DNA of 64,000 nt from Yersinia enterocolitica subsp. enterocolitica (GCF_901472495.1 NZ_LR590469.1:2480001-2544000), one strand, 5' to 3'. Positions 8,326 through 17,416 are shown, counted from the first letter of the stretch. The notes: a model not told the origin generated them from the sequence alone. Translations and numbers: made by a program.

Positions 8326-9066
8326 TTAGTTTAATGCTTTGAGTAAATCCTTACGCTGCTGCTCCAGAGCCGTCACACGCCCACAGACTTCGTGCCCAAA
8401 TTGCTGGAAATCTTGCTCCTGATTATTCCATTCGTTTTGGATAGCCTGCTGCAACCCACCCAGATTGCCCATAATGGCCTGCAATGGATTATTACCGCCA
8501 CTGCCGCTGGTCGCCTGCTTAACACCCATTTCATTAAGACTGTCTTGCAACACACCGCCCATGCTCTGTTGCACCAACTGACGACCGTCTTTTTCAACCT
8601 CATCAATAGCTTTATGATGGAAAGTTAAGCCGTCGCTGCGTTTCTCTATGATGCGACTCATTTGTTGTTTAAGTTGATCATTCAGTGTTGTCAGCCGGTT
8701 ACGCACATTGCTGCTGCTACCCAGTTGCTGAACAATCACTTTATCCAATGAAACCCGTGCTTTCTCCAGGCGCTGCTGTGCCCCTTGGTCTATCCACGGT
8801 AAATCTTTGCGCAAGGCCGTCTGATAGCGGAAAGCCTGCTGGCGCTGCGCATCGGTCAGAGTTAATGTCTTGCCATTACGGGTAATATCACCGTCGGGCG
8901 AAATCTGCAAATTACCGCTGGCACCCACCACCTGTACAGAGTGTGGGCTGATAATCACATCATCCTGCGGCTTTACGCTGCACTGATAATCAGCCTGTGC
9001 CTGCCAGGCAGTCAGCATCAATACTGCCAGGCCGACCGTACGTAATGCTTTCATTTTAAGTAACAT
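8326..9066 (-). CDS. yggN: YggN/DUF2884 exported protein
   Basis: A periplasmic protein of the DUF2884 (YggN) family, 246 residues from the chosen start. A signal peptide (basic N-terminus, hydrophobic 'VGLAVLMLTAW', cleavage after 'AQA') precedes the mature 'DYQCSVKPQDDVIISP'. The middle 'RSDGLTFHHKAIDEV' and C-terminus with a late cysteine are family features. AGGAG lies just before the ATG at 9066; an in-frame ATG at 9054 is an alternative. Function is unknown. It converges on hemW and is followed upstream by the glutaminase gene on the same strand. Confidence 0.88.
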   Translation of the reverse strand: MLLKMKALRTVGLAVLMLTAWQAQADYQCSVKPQDDVIISPHSVQVVGASGNLQISPDGDITRNGKTLTLTDAQRQQAFRYQTALRKDLPWIDQGAQQRLEKARVSLDKVIVQQLGSSSNVRNRLTTLNDQLKQQMSRIIEKRSDGLTFHHKAIDEVEKDGRQLVQQSMGGVLQDSLNEMGVKQATSGSGGNNPLQAIMGNLGGLQQAIQNEWNNQEQDFQQFGHEVCGRVTALEQQRKDLLKALN

Positions 9067-9168
9067 AAGACTCCTGAGAAGCTGTGCCATCCTGTATTTC
9101 TATGGCTATTTATAACCTGCTAATCCCCACCCTGCCAGAATTTACTTTAGGCATGAAGGGGAGCTGTC

Positions 9169-10113
9169 CTAAAAAATGGAGCGGCCAATCCGCTGTGCCA
9201 GTAGCTCTAAGGCAGCCGTTCCGGCCAGAGAGTTCCCGGCATGATCTAATTCCGGTGACCAAACCGCAATACATAACTCGTCAGGCACAATGGCGATAAT
9301 CCCGCCTCCGACCCCCGATTTACCCGGCATACCCACGCGGAAGGCAAATTCACCGGCTCCATCATACATACCGCTGGTAATCATCAGAGCATTGATTTGC
9401 CGCGCTTGCATGGGTGTGATAAGCGAGCCATGCCCACTAATACTGCGCCCCTGATTTGCCAGATAGACAAAGCAGCGAGCCAGTTCGACACAACTCATGC
9501 GCATGGCACAATAGTGGAAATAGGTCTGAAGTACTGTCAGAACATCGTTGTTGAAATTACCAAAAGACTTCATTAGATAGGCAATAGCAGCATTGCGATC
9601 TGAATGCTCAAATTCCGAGCGCGCCACTCGCGGGTCGTAGCTAATGTTGTCGTCATTCACTAACTGACGCACCACTTCTAACATCCTTTGCTTCGGAGCA
9701 CTTAGGCGGCTTTGTAGCATATCGCACACCACCAGCGCCCCAGGATTAATAAACGGGTTGCGCGGTTTGCCCTTTTCTAACTCTAACTGCACCAGAGAGT
9801 TAAATGGCTGGCCTGATGGCTCTTTACCCACTCGCTGCCATATTTCCTGCTCGCCATAACGAGATAATGCCAGCGTCAAACTTAATACTTTTGAAATCGA
9901 TTGAATAGAAAAGCGCTCATTAGCATCTCCGGCCTGATATATCGAGCCATCTAGTGTACAGACCGCGATACCCAATTTGTCAGCCGAAACTTCGGCCAAG
10001 GCGGGGATATAATCCGCCACTTTCCCTTGACCAATCAGCGGGCGTACCTGCTGCAAGATATCCGCCAGCAAGGTATTATCTAAACCTGTTGTTACCCCTA
10101 AAGCTGCTACCAC
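9169..10113 (-). CDS. glsB: Glutaminase
   Basis: A serine-dependent glutaminase that hydrolyses L-glutamine to glutamate and ammonia, which also helps acid resistance. The S-x-x-K catalytic pair is in 'FSIQSISKV' (about Ser72 and Lys75 from this start). Other conserved parts are 'NPFINPGALVVCDML', 'ARSEFEHSDRNAAIAYLMKSFGNF' (quoted here only as landmark ends ARSEF and KSFGNF) and 'KSGVGGGIIAIVP'. A GTG start at 10113 preceded by GGGAG gives 314 residues, near the usual 308. The longer open frame would cross the yggL terminator, so it is unlikely. Confidence 0.9.
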   Translation of the reverse strand: MVAALGVTTGLDNTLLADILQQVRPLIGQGKVADYIPALAEVSADKLGIAVCTLDGSIYQAGDANERFSIQSISKVLSLTLALSRYGEQEIWQRVGKEPSGQPFNSLVQLELEKGKPRNPFINPGALVVCDMLQSRLSAPKQRMLEVVRQLVNDDNISYDPRVARSEFEHSDRNAAIAYLMKSFGNFNNDVLTVLQTYFHYCAMRMSCVELARCFVYLANQGRSISGHGSLITPMQARQINALMITSGMYDGAGEFAFRVGMPGKSGVGGGIIAIVPDELCIAVWSPELDHAGNSLAGTAALELLAQRIGRSIF

Positions 10114-10164
10114 AACAATGCTCCCAATCAATCTCCGGTAACCGTTTCCGCTAACTGCGTCTGA

Positions 10165-10195
10165 TAAAAACAAAGGCGCCTGCATTAGGCGCCCT
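10165..10195 (-). terminator. Terminator of trmB-yggL
   Basis: Read on the minus strand, a GGCGCC-based stem with loop around TAATGCA is followed by TTTGTTTTT. It lies 30 bases after the yggL stop and is a typical Rho-independent terminator. Confidence 0.85.
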
Positions 10196-10224
10196 TATCA
10201 ATTATCTACCGTTAAAACGGAAGA

Positions 10225-10551
10225 TCAATCCCACCAGATATCAAACAGCTCACTGGTTTCTACATTTTTCAATTTGCGAGCTTCCAGCCATTTAGTCACT
10301 AGCGCACGGTGTTCATCAGTGCAATGACCAATCTCTTGCAGGCAAATCAGGCCTTCCCACTGCAAATAACCGCTGCCATCAAATGCCAGGCCGTTTGCTT
10401 CAATGACCTCATCGATAAAAGCATCGACAGTTTCATCAATAACATCAACACCAGTGCCTTCTGGGAAGGTCCACTGTACAGAAAAACCTAACTCCTGAAA
10501 CTCGTCGATATGCATTTTTTTGCGTAAACGACGACTACGATTCTTAGCCAT
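10225..10551 (-). CDS. yggL: YggL family 50S-associated protein
   Basis: A 108-residue DUF469 protein. The basic start 'MAKNRSRRLRKKMHIDEFQE' is followed by an acidic body with 'GFSVQWTFPEGT' and a tail ending 'ELFDIWWD'. The family is reported to bind the 50S ribosomal subunit in E. coli; its exact role is unclear. The start codon overlaps the trmB stop by one base (TAATG), so it is translated as the second gene of a trmB-yggL operon. Confidence 0.9.
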   Translation of the reverse strand: MAKNRSRRLRKKMHIDEFQELGFSVQWTFPEGTGVDVIDETVDAFIDEVIEANGLAFDGSGYLQWEGLICLQEIGHCTDEHRALVTKWLEARKLKNVETSELFDIWWD

Positions 10552-11270
10552 TATTCTTTCCTCTCAAACATCAGATCCCAAACGCCATGTCCCAGGCGCT
10601 GGCCGCGTAATTCAAATTTTGTCAGCGGACGTGAGTCCGGACGGGGCACATAATCATTCTGCTCTGAAAGGTTGCGGTACCCGTTCGCACCTGACATCAC
10701 CTCCAGCATATGTTCCGCATAATGCTGCCAGTCGGTCGCCATATGGAACACGCCACCCACTTTTAATTTACTTTTTACTAATTCGACAAAAGGTGCCTGG
10801 ACGATACGACGTTTATTATGGCGCGCTTTGTGCCAAGGGTCAGGGAAAAACAGCTGAACCATGTCCAGTGAAGAATCCGGGATCATATTTTCCAGCACTT
10901 CGACCGCATCATGACACATAACTCGCAAGTTATTCAGGCCCGCTTCATGTGCTGAAGCCAGGCATGCGCCAACGCCTGGGGAATGTACTTCTATCCCGAG
11001 AAAATTCTGCTGTGGATTGCTGGCAGCCATAGTGACCAGTGAGGTTCCCATGCCAAAACCGATTTCCAATACCACTGGCGCTTCACGGCCAAACAAGGCA
11101 GTGAAATCAACAGGGGTTGGCTGATATTCTACGCCCATCACCGGCCAATAGTTATCGAGCGCCAGCTGTTGGCCTTTGGTCAGGCGCCCCTGACGGCGGA
11201 CAAAACTACGAATACGGCGCATCGCGCGGCCGTTTTCATCAAATTCCGGAGATATGACGTCATTTATCAT
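10551..11270 (-). CDS. trmB: tRNA (guanine-N7)-methyltransferase
   Basis: This SAM-dependent enzyme makes m7G46 in the variable loop of many tRNAs. The 239-residue protein starts 'MINDVISPEFDENGR', the same as E. coli TrmB apart from small changes, and has the SAM-binding 'VLEIGFGMGTSLV' (about residue 70). It also has the catalytic segment 'QLFFPDPWHKARHNKRRIVQ' near 150. The ATG at 11270 was chosen for its exact family length. Its 3' end overlaps yggL by one base. It is divergent from mutY, with an ERIC-like element between them. Confidence 0.95.
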   Translation of the reverse strand: MINDVISPEFDENGRAMRRIRSFVRRQGRLTKGQQLALDNYWPVMGVEYQPTPVDFTALFGREAPVVLEIGFGMGTSLVTMAASNPQQNFLGIEVHSPGVGACLASAHEAGLNNLRVMCHDAVEVLENMIPDSSLDMVQLFFPDPWHKARHNKRRIVQAPFVELVKSKLKVGGVFHMATDWQHYAEHMLEVMSGANGYRNLSEQNDYVPRPDSRPLTKFELRGQRLGHGVWDLMFERKE

Positions 11271-11396
11271 GGTGCTTTCTGTCTGTTGGTTGCGTATACG
11301 AACGCGCATTATGCAAAGATACGCCAGTTTATCAACTCTGGCGGCCATAAGTACAAAATTAAGCTGTAAATAACCTATTTATGCGCATTAAAAGCA

Positions 11397-11544
11397 GCTA
11401 ACGCCGGTGTAGCGCCAAGAACTAAAGCCCCCCCAAAGTTATTGGGGTTACAGCCAGACTGCAAGTGAACAAATCCCAATGAGCTTACTCAAGTAAGTGA
11501 TTTGGGTGGGTGAATGCCGCTAACGCCGCTGTAGCGCCAAGAAC
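11397..11544 (+). repeat. ERIC-like element flanked by 26-base direct repeats
   Basis: Two copies beginning GCTAACGCCG and ending GCGCCAAGAAC (11397-11422 and 11519-11544, one mismatch) flank an ERIC core with 'GAGCTTACTCAAGTAAGTGA'. The same sequence family frames the element at 2427-2587, on the opposite strand. It lies in the trmB-mutY divergent region, so it may affect promoter or leader activity. Confidence 0.7.
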
Positions 11545-11625
11545 GAAGGGGGTTTACAGTCTGAAGAGTCTATGCTGCAATCCAGCCCTAATTTATTCTC
11601 TGCCGGATATCGATACCTGCTTATG

Positions 11626-12714
11626 ATGCAAGCGCAACAATTCGCGCACATGGTACTTGAGTGGTACCAACGCTTTGGCCGCAAAACATTGCCATGGCAA
11701 TTGGATAAAACACCGTATCAAGTCTGGCTATCAGAAGTGATGTTGCAACAAACGCAGGTTGCAACGGTCATTCCTTATTTCCAACGCTTTATGCTGCGTT
11801 TCCCTGATATTCGTGCTTTAGCCGCTGCTCCGTTGGATGAAGTTCTGCATTTATGGACTGGCTTGGGTTACTACGCCCGCGCCAGAAATCTACATAAAGC
11901 CGCCCAAACAGTTGTTGAACGCCATCAGGGGGAATTCCCGACAACTTTTGACGAGATACTCGCATTACCCGGCATAGGCCGCTCCACGGCTGGTGCGATT
12001 TTATCGCTCTCTTTGGGGCAGCATTTCCCTATTTTGGACGGTAATGTTAAGCGAGTTCTGGCTCGTTGCTATGCCGTTGAGGGATGGCCGGGTAAAAAAG
12101 ATGTCGAAGGGCGACTGTGGCAAATTAGTGAGGATGTCACCCCTGCTAAGGGAGTCGGCCAATTTAATCAGGCAATGATGGATTTAGGCGCTACTGTCTG
12201 CACCCGCTCCAAGCCCAAGTGCGAACTTTGCCCATTGAATATAGGGTGTCTCGCTTATGCTAACCATAGTTGGGCGCGCTATCCAGGTAAAAAACCCAAG
12301 CAGACGATACCGGAAAAAACGGCCTATTTTCTATTGCTGCAAAACGGCCCTCAGGTGTGGCTCGAACAGCGCCCACCCGTTGGGCTATGGGGCGGGTTAT
12401 TCTGTTTCCCACAATTTGCCGAGCAAGATGATTTGGATAGTTGGTTGCAACAGCGGGGTATGGCCGCCAGTGAGTTGCAGCAGTTAACCGCTTTTCGTCA
12501 CACCTTCAGCCACTTCCATCTGGATATTGTTCCAATGTGGCTGGATACTGCATCAGCTCGTGGATGCATGGATGATGGGGCAGGTCTCTGGTATAACTTA
12601 GCACAACCACCGTCGGTAGGATTGGCCGCCCCAGTTGAGCGTTTATTACTTCAGTTAGCAAAAGAAGAGCTAGCAAAAGAAGAATTGGCAAAAACTAAGT
12701 TAGCGAAACCATAA
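11626..12714 (+). CDS. mutY: Adenine DNA glycosylase MutY
   Basis: MutY removes adenine mispaired with 8-oxoguanine. The 362-residue protein has the catalytic Glu in 'SEVMLQQTQV', the helix-hairpin-helix 'ALPGIGRSTAGAIL', the catalytic Asp in 'PILDGNVKRVLAR' and the iron-sulfur ligands in 'CTRSKPKCELCPLNIGC' (C-x6-C-x2-C-x5-C). A NUDIX-like 8-oxoG recognition domain follows. The extreme C-terminus is longer than in E. coli and consists of imperfect five-residue repeats (ELAKE/ELAKE/ELAKT/KLAKP) coded by a 15-base tandem repeat at 12658-12705. The ATG at 11626 fits the family N-terminus. yggX and mltC follow on the same strand. Confidence 0.93.
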   Translation: MQAQQFAHMVLEWYQRFGRKTLPWQLDKTPYQVWLSEVMLQQTQVATVIPYFQRFMLRFPDIRALAAAPLDEVLHLWTGLGYYARARNLHKAAQTVVERHQGEFPTTFDEILALPGIGRSTAGAILSLSLGQHFPILDGNVKRVLARCYAVEGWPGKKDVEGRLWQISEDVTPAKGVGQFNQAMMDLGATVCTRSKPKCELCPLNIGCLAYANHSWARYPGKKPKQTIPEKTAYFLLLQNGPQVWLEQRPPVGLWGGLFCFPQFAEQDDLDSWLQQRGMAASELQQLTAFRHTFSHFHLDIVPMWLDTASARGCMDDGAGLWYNLAQPPSVGLAAPVERLLLQLAKEELAKEELAKTKLAKP

Positions 12715-12778
12715 CGGGCAACACCGCCGTCTACCCAAACAGTTTTATTTGACTGTCAGTCATAAAAGAGGATTTAGC

Positions 12779-13051
12779 ATGAGCAGAACGATTTTTTGTA
12801 CGTTTTTAAAAAAGGAAGCTGAAGGACAAGATTTTCAGCTGTATCCAGGCGAAATCGGTAAACGTATCTATAACGAAATCTCGAAAGAAGCCTGGTCACA
12901 ATGGATAACTAAACAAACCATGCTGATTAATGAGAAGAAGCTCAGCATGATGAATGTCGAAGACCGTAAATTGCTGGAACAAGAAATGGTCAATTTCCTG
13001 TTTGAAGGGCAGGATGTTCATATTGAAGGTTATACTCCGCCGAGTCAGTAA
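12779..13051 (+). CDS. yggX: YggX Fe(2+)-trafficking protein
   Basis: A 90-residue protein of the YggX family, linked to protection of iron-sulfur clusters from oxidative damage and to iron trafficking; in other enterobacteria it is part of the SoxRS response. It starts 'MSRTIFCTFLKKEAEGQDF' with the conserved Cys7, and has 'YPGEIGKRIYNEISKEAW'. The GAGGATTT upstream serves as ribosome site. It lies in the conserved mutY-yggX-mltC order, which couples DNA oxidation repair with iron handling. Confidence 0.94.
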   Translation: MSRTIFCTFLKKEAEGQDFQLYPGEIGKRIYNEISKEAWSQWITKQTMLINEKKLSMMNVEDRKLLEQEMVNFLFEGQDVHIEGYTPPSQ

Positions 13052-13093
13052 CCACTCGGGGCCAACACACTGGTAACGTACCGTATGACGAGT

Positions 13094-13165
13094 ATTACCC
13101 TAAATAGCTCGAGTTACAAAAAGGCAGCTAACGCACTGGTAACTTGAAATATGACGGGTAAATTC
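13094..13165 (+). repeat. Short ERIC remnant
   Basis: Both ERIC ends ('TACCCTAAATAGCTCGAG' and 'AACTTGAAATATGACGGG') are joined with only a short centre, so the element is about 70 bases. The core palindrome is deleted. It lies between yggX and mltC. Confidence 0.75.
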
Positions 13166-13188
13166 CTCATCAAGATATGGCTTGTAAG

Positions 13189-14265
13189 ATGAAGAAAATT
13201 TTAGCTTTGTTGGTCATTGCACCTTTGTTAGTGTCTTGCTCAGGCAATAAAAATCAGGCAGATAACGAAGCCTTTATCAAAGACACGAACGGTTTTGAAA
13301 TTTTAATGGGTCAGTTTGCCCATAACATTGAAAATATTTGGGGATTAAAAGAAGTCTTGATCGCGGGCCCAAAAGATTACGTTAAGTATACGGATCAATA
13401 TCAAACCCGCAGCCATATCAACTTTGATGCCGGTACTATTACGGTTGAAACTATTGCCACGACCGATCCGGCGGTTCACTTACGTCAGGCGATCATTACC
13501 ACATTATTAATGGGCGATGACCCAGGCTCTATCGATCTCTATTCTGATGCCAACGATATCCAAATCAGCAAAGAACCGTTCCTTTATGGGCAGGTACTGG
13601 ATAACAATGGCGAGCCTATTCGTTGGGAATGGCGAGCTGCACATTTCGCCGATTATTTACTGCAAAACAAAATGCAAAAACGCACGTCTGGTTTGCATGT
13701 TATCTGGTCGGTGACCCTGCAATTAGTGCCTAACCATCTGGATAAACGAGCTCACAAATATCTGCCGCTGGTGCGCCAATCAGCCGAAAAATATGGTGTA
13801 GAAGAATCACTGATTCTGGCAATTATGCAAACAGAATCGAGCTTCAACCCTTATGCAGTCAGTGGCTCTGATGCGCTAGGTCTGATGCAGGTTGTTCAGC
13901 ACACTGCCGGACGAGATGTGTTTAAAATGAAAGGTAAAAGTGGTCAACCTAGCCGCAGTTATCTATTTGACCCTGCTAATAATATCGATGCAGGCACAGC
14001 CTATCTATCCATTTTGCAAAATACCTATTTAGGCGGTATTCAAAATGCCACTTCACGCCGTTATGCAGTCATTACTTCCTATAATGGCGGTGCTGGGAGC
14101 GTGTTGCGGGTATTCTCCAGCGACAAGAACCAGGCAGTAAATATTATTAACAATATGGCACCAGGCGATGTATTCCAAACGCTAACCACTAAACACCCAT
14201 CTGGTGAATCTCGCCGTTATCTGGTGAAAGTGAATAGCGCTCAGAAGAGCTACCGCCGCCACTAA
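13189..14265 (+). CDS. mltC: Membrane-bound lytic murein transglycosylase C
   Basis: An outer-membrane lipoprotein that cleaves peptidoglycan between MurNAc and GlcNAc with formation of 1,6-anhydroMurNAc. The 358-residue protein has a lipobox 'LLVSC' at residues 13-17, an N-terminal family domain, and a C-terminal SLT goose-lysozyme fold. The catalytic Glu is in 'ILAIMQTESSFNPYAVSG', followed by 'ALGLMQVV' and 'SYNGGAGSV'. The ATG at 13189 was chosen because it starts the signal sequence MKKILALLVIAPLL. A Rho-independent terminator follows 30 bases after the stop. Confidence 0.94.
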   Translation: MKKILALLVIAPLLVSCSGNKNQADNEAFIKDTNGFEILMGQFAHNIENIWGLKEVLIAGPKDYVKYTDQYQTRSHINFDAGTITVETIATTDPAVHLRQAIITTLLMGDDPGSIDLYSDANDIQISKEPFLYGQVLDNNGEPIRWEWRAAHFADYLLQNKMQKRTSGLHVIWSVTLQLVPNHLDKRAHKYLPLVRQSAEKYGVEESLILAIMQTESSFNPYAVSGSDALGLMQVVQHTAGRDVFKMKGKSGQPSRSYLFDPANNIDAGTAYLSILQNTYLGGIQNATSRRYAVITSYNGGAGSVLRVFSSDKNQAVNIINNMAPGDVFQTLTTKHPSGESRRYLVKVNSAQKSYRRH

Positions 14266-14296
14266 TACCGCTGCAACCTTAGTCTAAAAGATATCA

Positions 14297-14324
14297 ATGG
14301 CACAGTTCGCTGTGCCATTTTTTA
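14297..14324 (+). terminator. Terminator of mltC
   Basis: AATGGCACAG and CTGTGCCATT form a 10-base stem with a short TTCG loop, followed by TTTT. It is a strong intrinsic terminator. Confidence 0.9.
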
Positions 14325-14435
14325 TGACTAAAATTGTGATCAGCGGATAACTGCGTACATTTGAATAACAACCATTCGCAATAAACGATTATAGTATGCC
14401 CACTATTTTCGATCCACTACTGGCAGATTGAACAA

Positions 14436-15185
14436 ATGGACTTTGGACTTACCGCTTTTGAAATGGTGGCAATCTTCTCCACCATGGTCATTGCCTATAT
14501 TATTTTTGGTATTACTGGTTTTGGTTCCGCGTTAATTGCCAGCCCGGTTTTAGCACTATTTATCCCCGTAGCAAAGATTGTCCCATTGTTAGCCATTGTT
14601 GATATGGTTGCCGCAATCACTAACGTAGCGCGTCATAGCCGCCATGCGGATATTGCTGAGCTCAAGCGCCTGGTACCATTGATGATTATTGGCAGCCTGA
14701 TAGGCGCAACGGTATTGCTGCGAACTCGCCCCGATATTTTGCTATTAGCGTTGGGCATATTTGTTATTTTATATGCAATTTACTCCCTCAACCGAAGCAA
14801 ACCACAAAAGCAGTTCAAACCTACAGCCGCCATTCCTTTTGGCTTAATTGGCGGTATCTTCAGTGCATTATTTGGTAGCGGTGGGTTTATCTATGCTATT
14901 TATTTATCCGGACGGATAGCCAGCAAAGACAATTTACGGATTACACAGACCACACTTATTGGCCTAAGTACCCTAACCAGAGTGATTTTATTTGCGCTAG
15001 CCGGAGTCTATATGGACTTGTCAATTCTATGGATGGTATTGCTATTAGCCCCTGGGATGTTAGTCGGATTGGCGATTGCCAATAAAATCAGCTTAGGGAT
15101 CAGTCGTGAACAATTGATTAAGATCATAAACATATTACTATTGCTTTCAGGTACTGTTTTATTGGTACGTTATTTCGGTTACTGA
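14436..15185 (+). CDS. TauE/SafE family anion permease
   Basis: A polytopic inner-membrane protein of the TauE/SafE (DUF81) family, 249 residues with about seven or eight hydrophobic segments. Typical landmarks are 'GITGFGSALIASPVLALF' in the first repeat and 'GGIFSALFGSGGFIYAIYL' in the second, the two internally homologous halves. The family exports or imports small sulfur-containing anions such as sulfite or sulfoacetate; the substrate here cannot be told. It stands alone between mltC and the convergent speC. E. coli has nupG at this position, so this is a lineage-specific gene. Confidence 0.85.
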   Translation: MDFGLTAFEMVAIFSTMVIAYIIFGITGFGSALIASPVLALFIPVAKIVPLLAIVDMVAAITNVARHSRHADIAELKRLVPLMIIGSLIGATVLLRTRPDILLLALGIFVILYAIYSLNRSKPQKQFKPTAAIPFGLIGGIFSALFGSGGFIYAIYLSGRIASKDNLRITQTTLIGLSTLTRVILFALAGVYMDLSILWMVLLLAPGMLVGLAIANKISLGISREQLIKIINILLLLSGTVLLVRYFGY

Positions 15186-15213
15186 TTATCCTGAGAGGGA
15201 TAAAATATAGTAT

Positions 15214-15246
15214 GACAGCCGACATTCTCATCGGCTGTCTATCTGT
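15214..15246. terminator. Bidirectional terminator between the permease gene and speC
   Basis: GACAGCCGA at 15214-15222 pairs with TCGGCTGTC at 15231-15239. Both genes converge on it, and T-rich sequence follows on the plus strand. Confidence 0.8.
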
Positions 15247-15253
15247 TTTCAGA

Positions 15254-17416
15254 TTACTGAGTAATGACATAACCAAAAATACGCCGCCGCTCCACATCTC
15301 CTTTTTCGATATAAACACCCTGCAATTCCGGTGAGAAGCCTGGCAATAAATTGATCCCCTCCTCTAATGCGAGGAAATAACGCTGCACCGCCCCACCCCA
15401 CATTTCCCCCGGAACGACACACAACACGCCCGGCGGATAGGGCAATGCACCTTCAGCCGCAATACGCCCTTCCGCCTTAGCAATAGGGATCAATTCAATA
15501 TTGTCACGGACAAATTGAATATTGGCATCCTGAGGATTCATAACAACTTGCGGGAAGCTGGCTTTTCGGAACATATCCTTTTGCAGCTGCTTCACATCAT
15601 AACGGGCATACAGGTCATGCATCTCCTGACATAGCTGGCGCAAAGTATAGCCACGATAGCGCTCTTCATTCTTACGATATATCGTCGGTAATACATCACA
15701 CAACAATGCATCCTGCCCAATATAGCGTTCAAATTGCACCAACATATCAACCAGATGCGCCATTTTGGCGGTATTTTCAGCTGGCGTGAGTAGAAATAGA
15801 ATTGAGTTCAGATCGCACTTTTCCGGCACAATGCCGTTTTCGCGCAGAAAAGTAGCCAGTATCGCTGCCGGTACACCAAACTGGGTATATTGTCCGTTAT
15901 TAGCATCAATGCCCGGAGTGGTCAGTAATAATTTACACGGATCAACCAAATATTGGTCTTGGTTATATCCTTCAAACCCATGCCAGCGCTCATTGGGTTC
16001 AAAATTAAAGAAGCGAACATCATTGGCAATAATATCCGTATCATAATCCTGCCAATTTTTCCCCCTCACTGTAGGTGGAATAAATGGCCGCAACATTGAA
16101 CAGCGCTCTAATAATAATTTACGGGTCTCGATACCGAGTTTGACACAGTCCATCCACATACGGCGGCCACTATCGCCAGAGTGTATTTTGGCATTGACGT
16201 CCAATGCTGCAAATAATGGATAAAACGGGCTGGTCGAGGCATGTAGCATAAATGCATTGTTAAAACGCTTATGGTTACAGTGGCGCTTTTGTCCTTTGAT
16301 ATGATTATCTTTTTTATGTACTTGCGAGGTTTGGGAAAAACCAGCCTGCTGCTTGTGTACCGACTGAGTCACAATAATCCCAGGATCGTTTTCATTGAGT
16401 TCCAGCAGCAACGGCGAGAAATCTTTCATCATTGGGATAAATTGTTCGTAACCCACCCACGCCGAGTCAAACAAAATGTAATCACATAAATGACCAATAC
16501 TATCAACCACCTGCCGTGCGTTATACACCGTACCGTCATAGGTACCTAACTGAATGATAGCCAATCTGAATGGCCGTGCATCACCCGCACGTTCAGGGGC
16601 AACCTCACTTAATTGCTGGCGTAAATAACGCTCATCGAAACAGTGTGCATCAATACCGCCAATGAAACCAAACGGGTTACGAGCAGTTTCTAAATAAACA
16701 GGCGTTGCCCCTGCTTGAATTAGTGCTCCGTGGTGGTTGGATTTATGGTTATTTCGGTCGAATAACACCAAATCACCACGGGTCAATAAAGCATTAGTAA
16801 CCACTTTATTAGCCGCTGAAGTCCCATTCAGAACAAAATAGGTTTTATCTGCATTAAAGACCTTAGCTGCATATTTCTGTGCATCTTTTGCCGCGCCTTC
16901 ATGGATAAGTAAGTCGCCCAATTTGACATCAGCGTTACACATATCTGACCGGAAAATTGTCTCACCATAGAATTCAAAAAACTGACGGCCAGCGGGATGC
17001 TTACGGAAGAACTCACCGCCTTGATGCCCTGGGCAAGCAAAGGTTGAGTTTTTCATTTCGACATATTTCTTTAATGTTGAGAAAAAAGGCGGTAACAGAT
17101 TTTTTTGATATTCACTGGCAGCAGCCTCTACCTGAGCATTATAAAATGCCTTATTTGCCTCACCGAGTGTGATGACGCCTTTAATAAGAGGCAAATACTC
17201 CGCAGAAACTGCCTGTTCTGCCGTGACAGCAACAAAAGTAGGAATAGCAAAGCCCAGATCATATAGCTTTGACAATATACCGGTATTCGCATCTTCTACC
17301 GACATCACCACGGCGGCAACATCCGTAAAATCAGTCTGATTGAGATATACCATTCCACGCTGGCTTTCTATATAAGAAGCCAAACGAGCACTTGTTGCTA
17401 TTTTTAATTGTGTCAT
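15254..17416 (-). CDS. speC: Constitutive ornithine decarboxylase
   Basis: A PLP-dependent fold-I decarboxylase that makes putrescine from ornithine. The 720-residue protein has the N-terminal wing domain, the PLP-binding lysine in 'TQSVHKQQAGFSQ', and the C-terminal 'EGRIAAEGALPYPPGVLCVV'. It is assigned to speC over speF because of close matches to E. coli SpeC such as 'NADVKLGDLLIHEGAAKDAQK' and because of its place beside tRNA-Phe, where E. coli speC lies. The ATG at 17416 with upstream GAGAG is preferred; the frame extends 29 codons further. A paralogue, speF, is at 28167-30329 on the same strand. Confidence 0.93.
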   Translation of the reverse strand: MTQLKIATSARLASYIESQRGMVYLNQTDFTDVAAVVMSVEDANTGILSKLYDLGFAIPTFVAVTAEQAVSAEYLPLIKGVITLGEANKAFYNAQVEAAASEYQKNLLPPFFSTLKKYVEMKNSTFACPGHQGGEFFRKHPAGRQFFEFYGETIFRSDMCNADVKLGDLLIHEGAAKDAQKYAAKVFNADKTYFVLNGTSAANKVVTNALLTRGDLVLFDRNNHKSNHHGALIQAGATPVYLETARNPFGFIGGIDAHCFDERYLRQQLSEVAPERAGDARPFRLAIIQLGTYDGTVYNARQVVDSIGHLCDYILFDSAWVGYEQFIPMMKDFSPLLLELNENDPGIIVTQSVHKQQAGFSQTSQVHKKDNHIKGQKRHCNHKRFNNAFMLHASTSPFYPLFAALDVNAKIHSGDSGRRMWMDCVKLGIETRKLLLERCSMLRPFIPPTVRGKNWQDYDTDIIANDVRFFNFEPNERWHGFEGYNQDQYLVDPCKLLLTTPGIDANNGQYTQFGVPAAILATFLRENGIVPEKCDLNSILFLLTPAENTAKMAHLVDMLVQFERYIGQDALLCDVLPTIYRKNEERYRGYTLRQLCQEMHDLYARYDVKQLQKDMFRKASFPQVVMNPQDANIQFVRDNIELIPIAKAEGRIAAEGALPYPPGVLCVVPGEMWGGAVQRYFLALEEGINLLPGFSPELQGVYIEKGDVERRRIFGYVITQ

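Noticed and set aside
10114..10185. Longer glutaminase N-terminus
   Set aside because: The extra codons cross the trmB-yggL terminator and are not part of the known glutaminase fold; the GTG at 10113 has a better ribosome-binding site.
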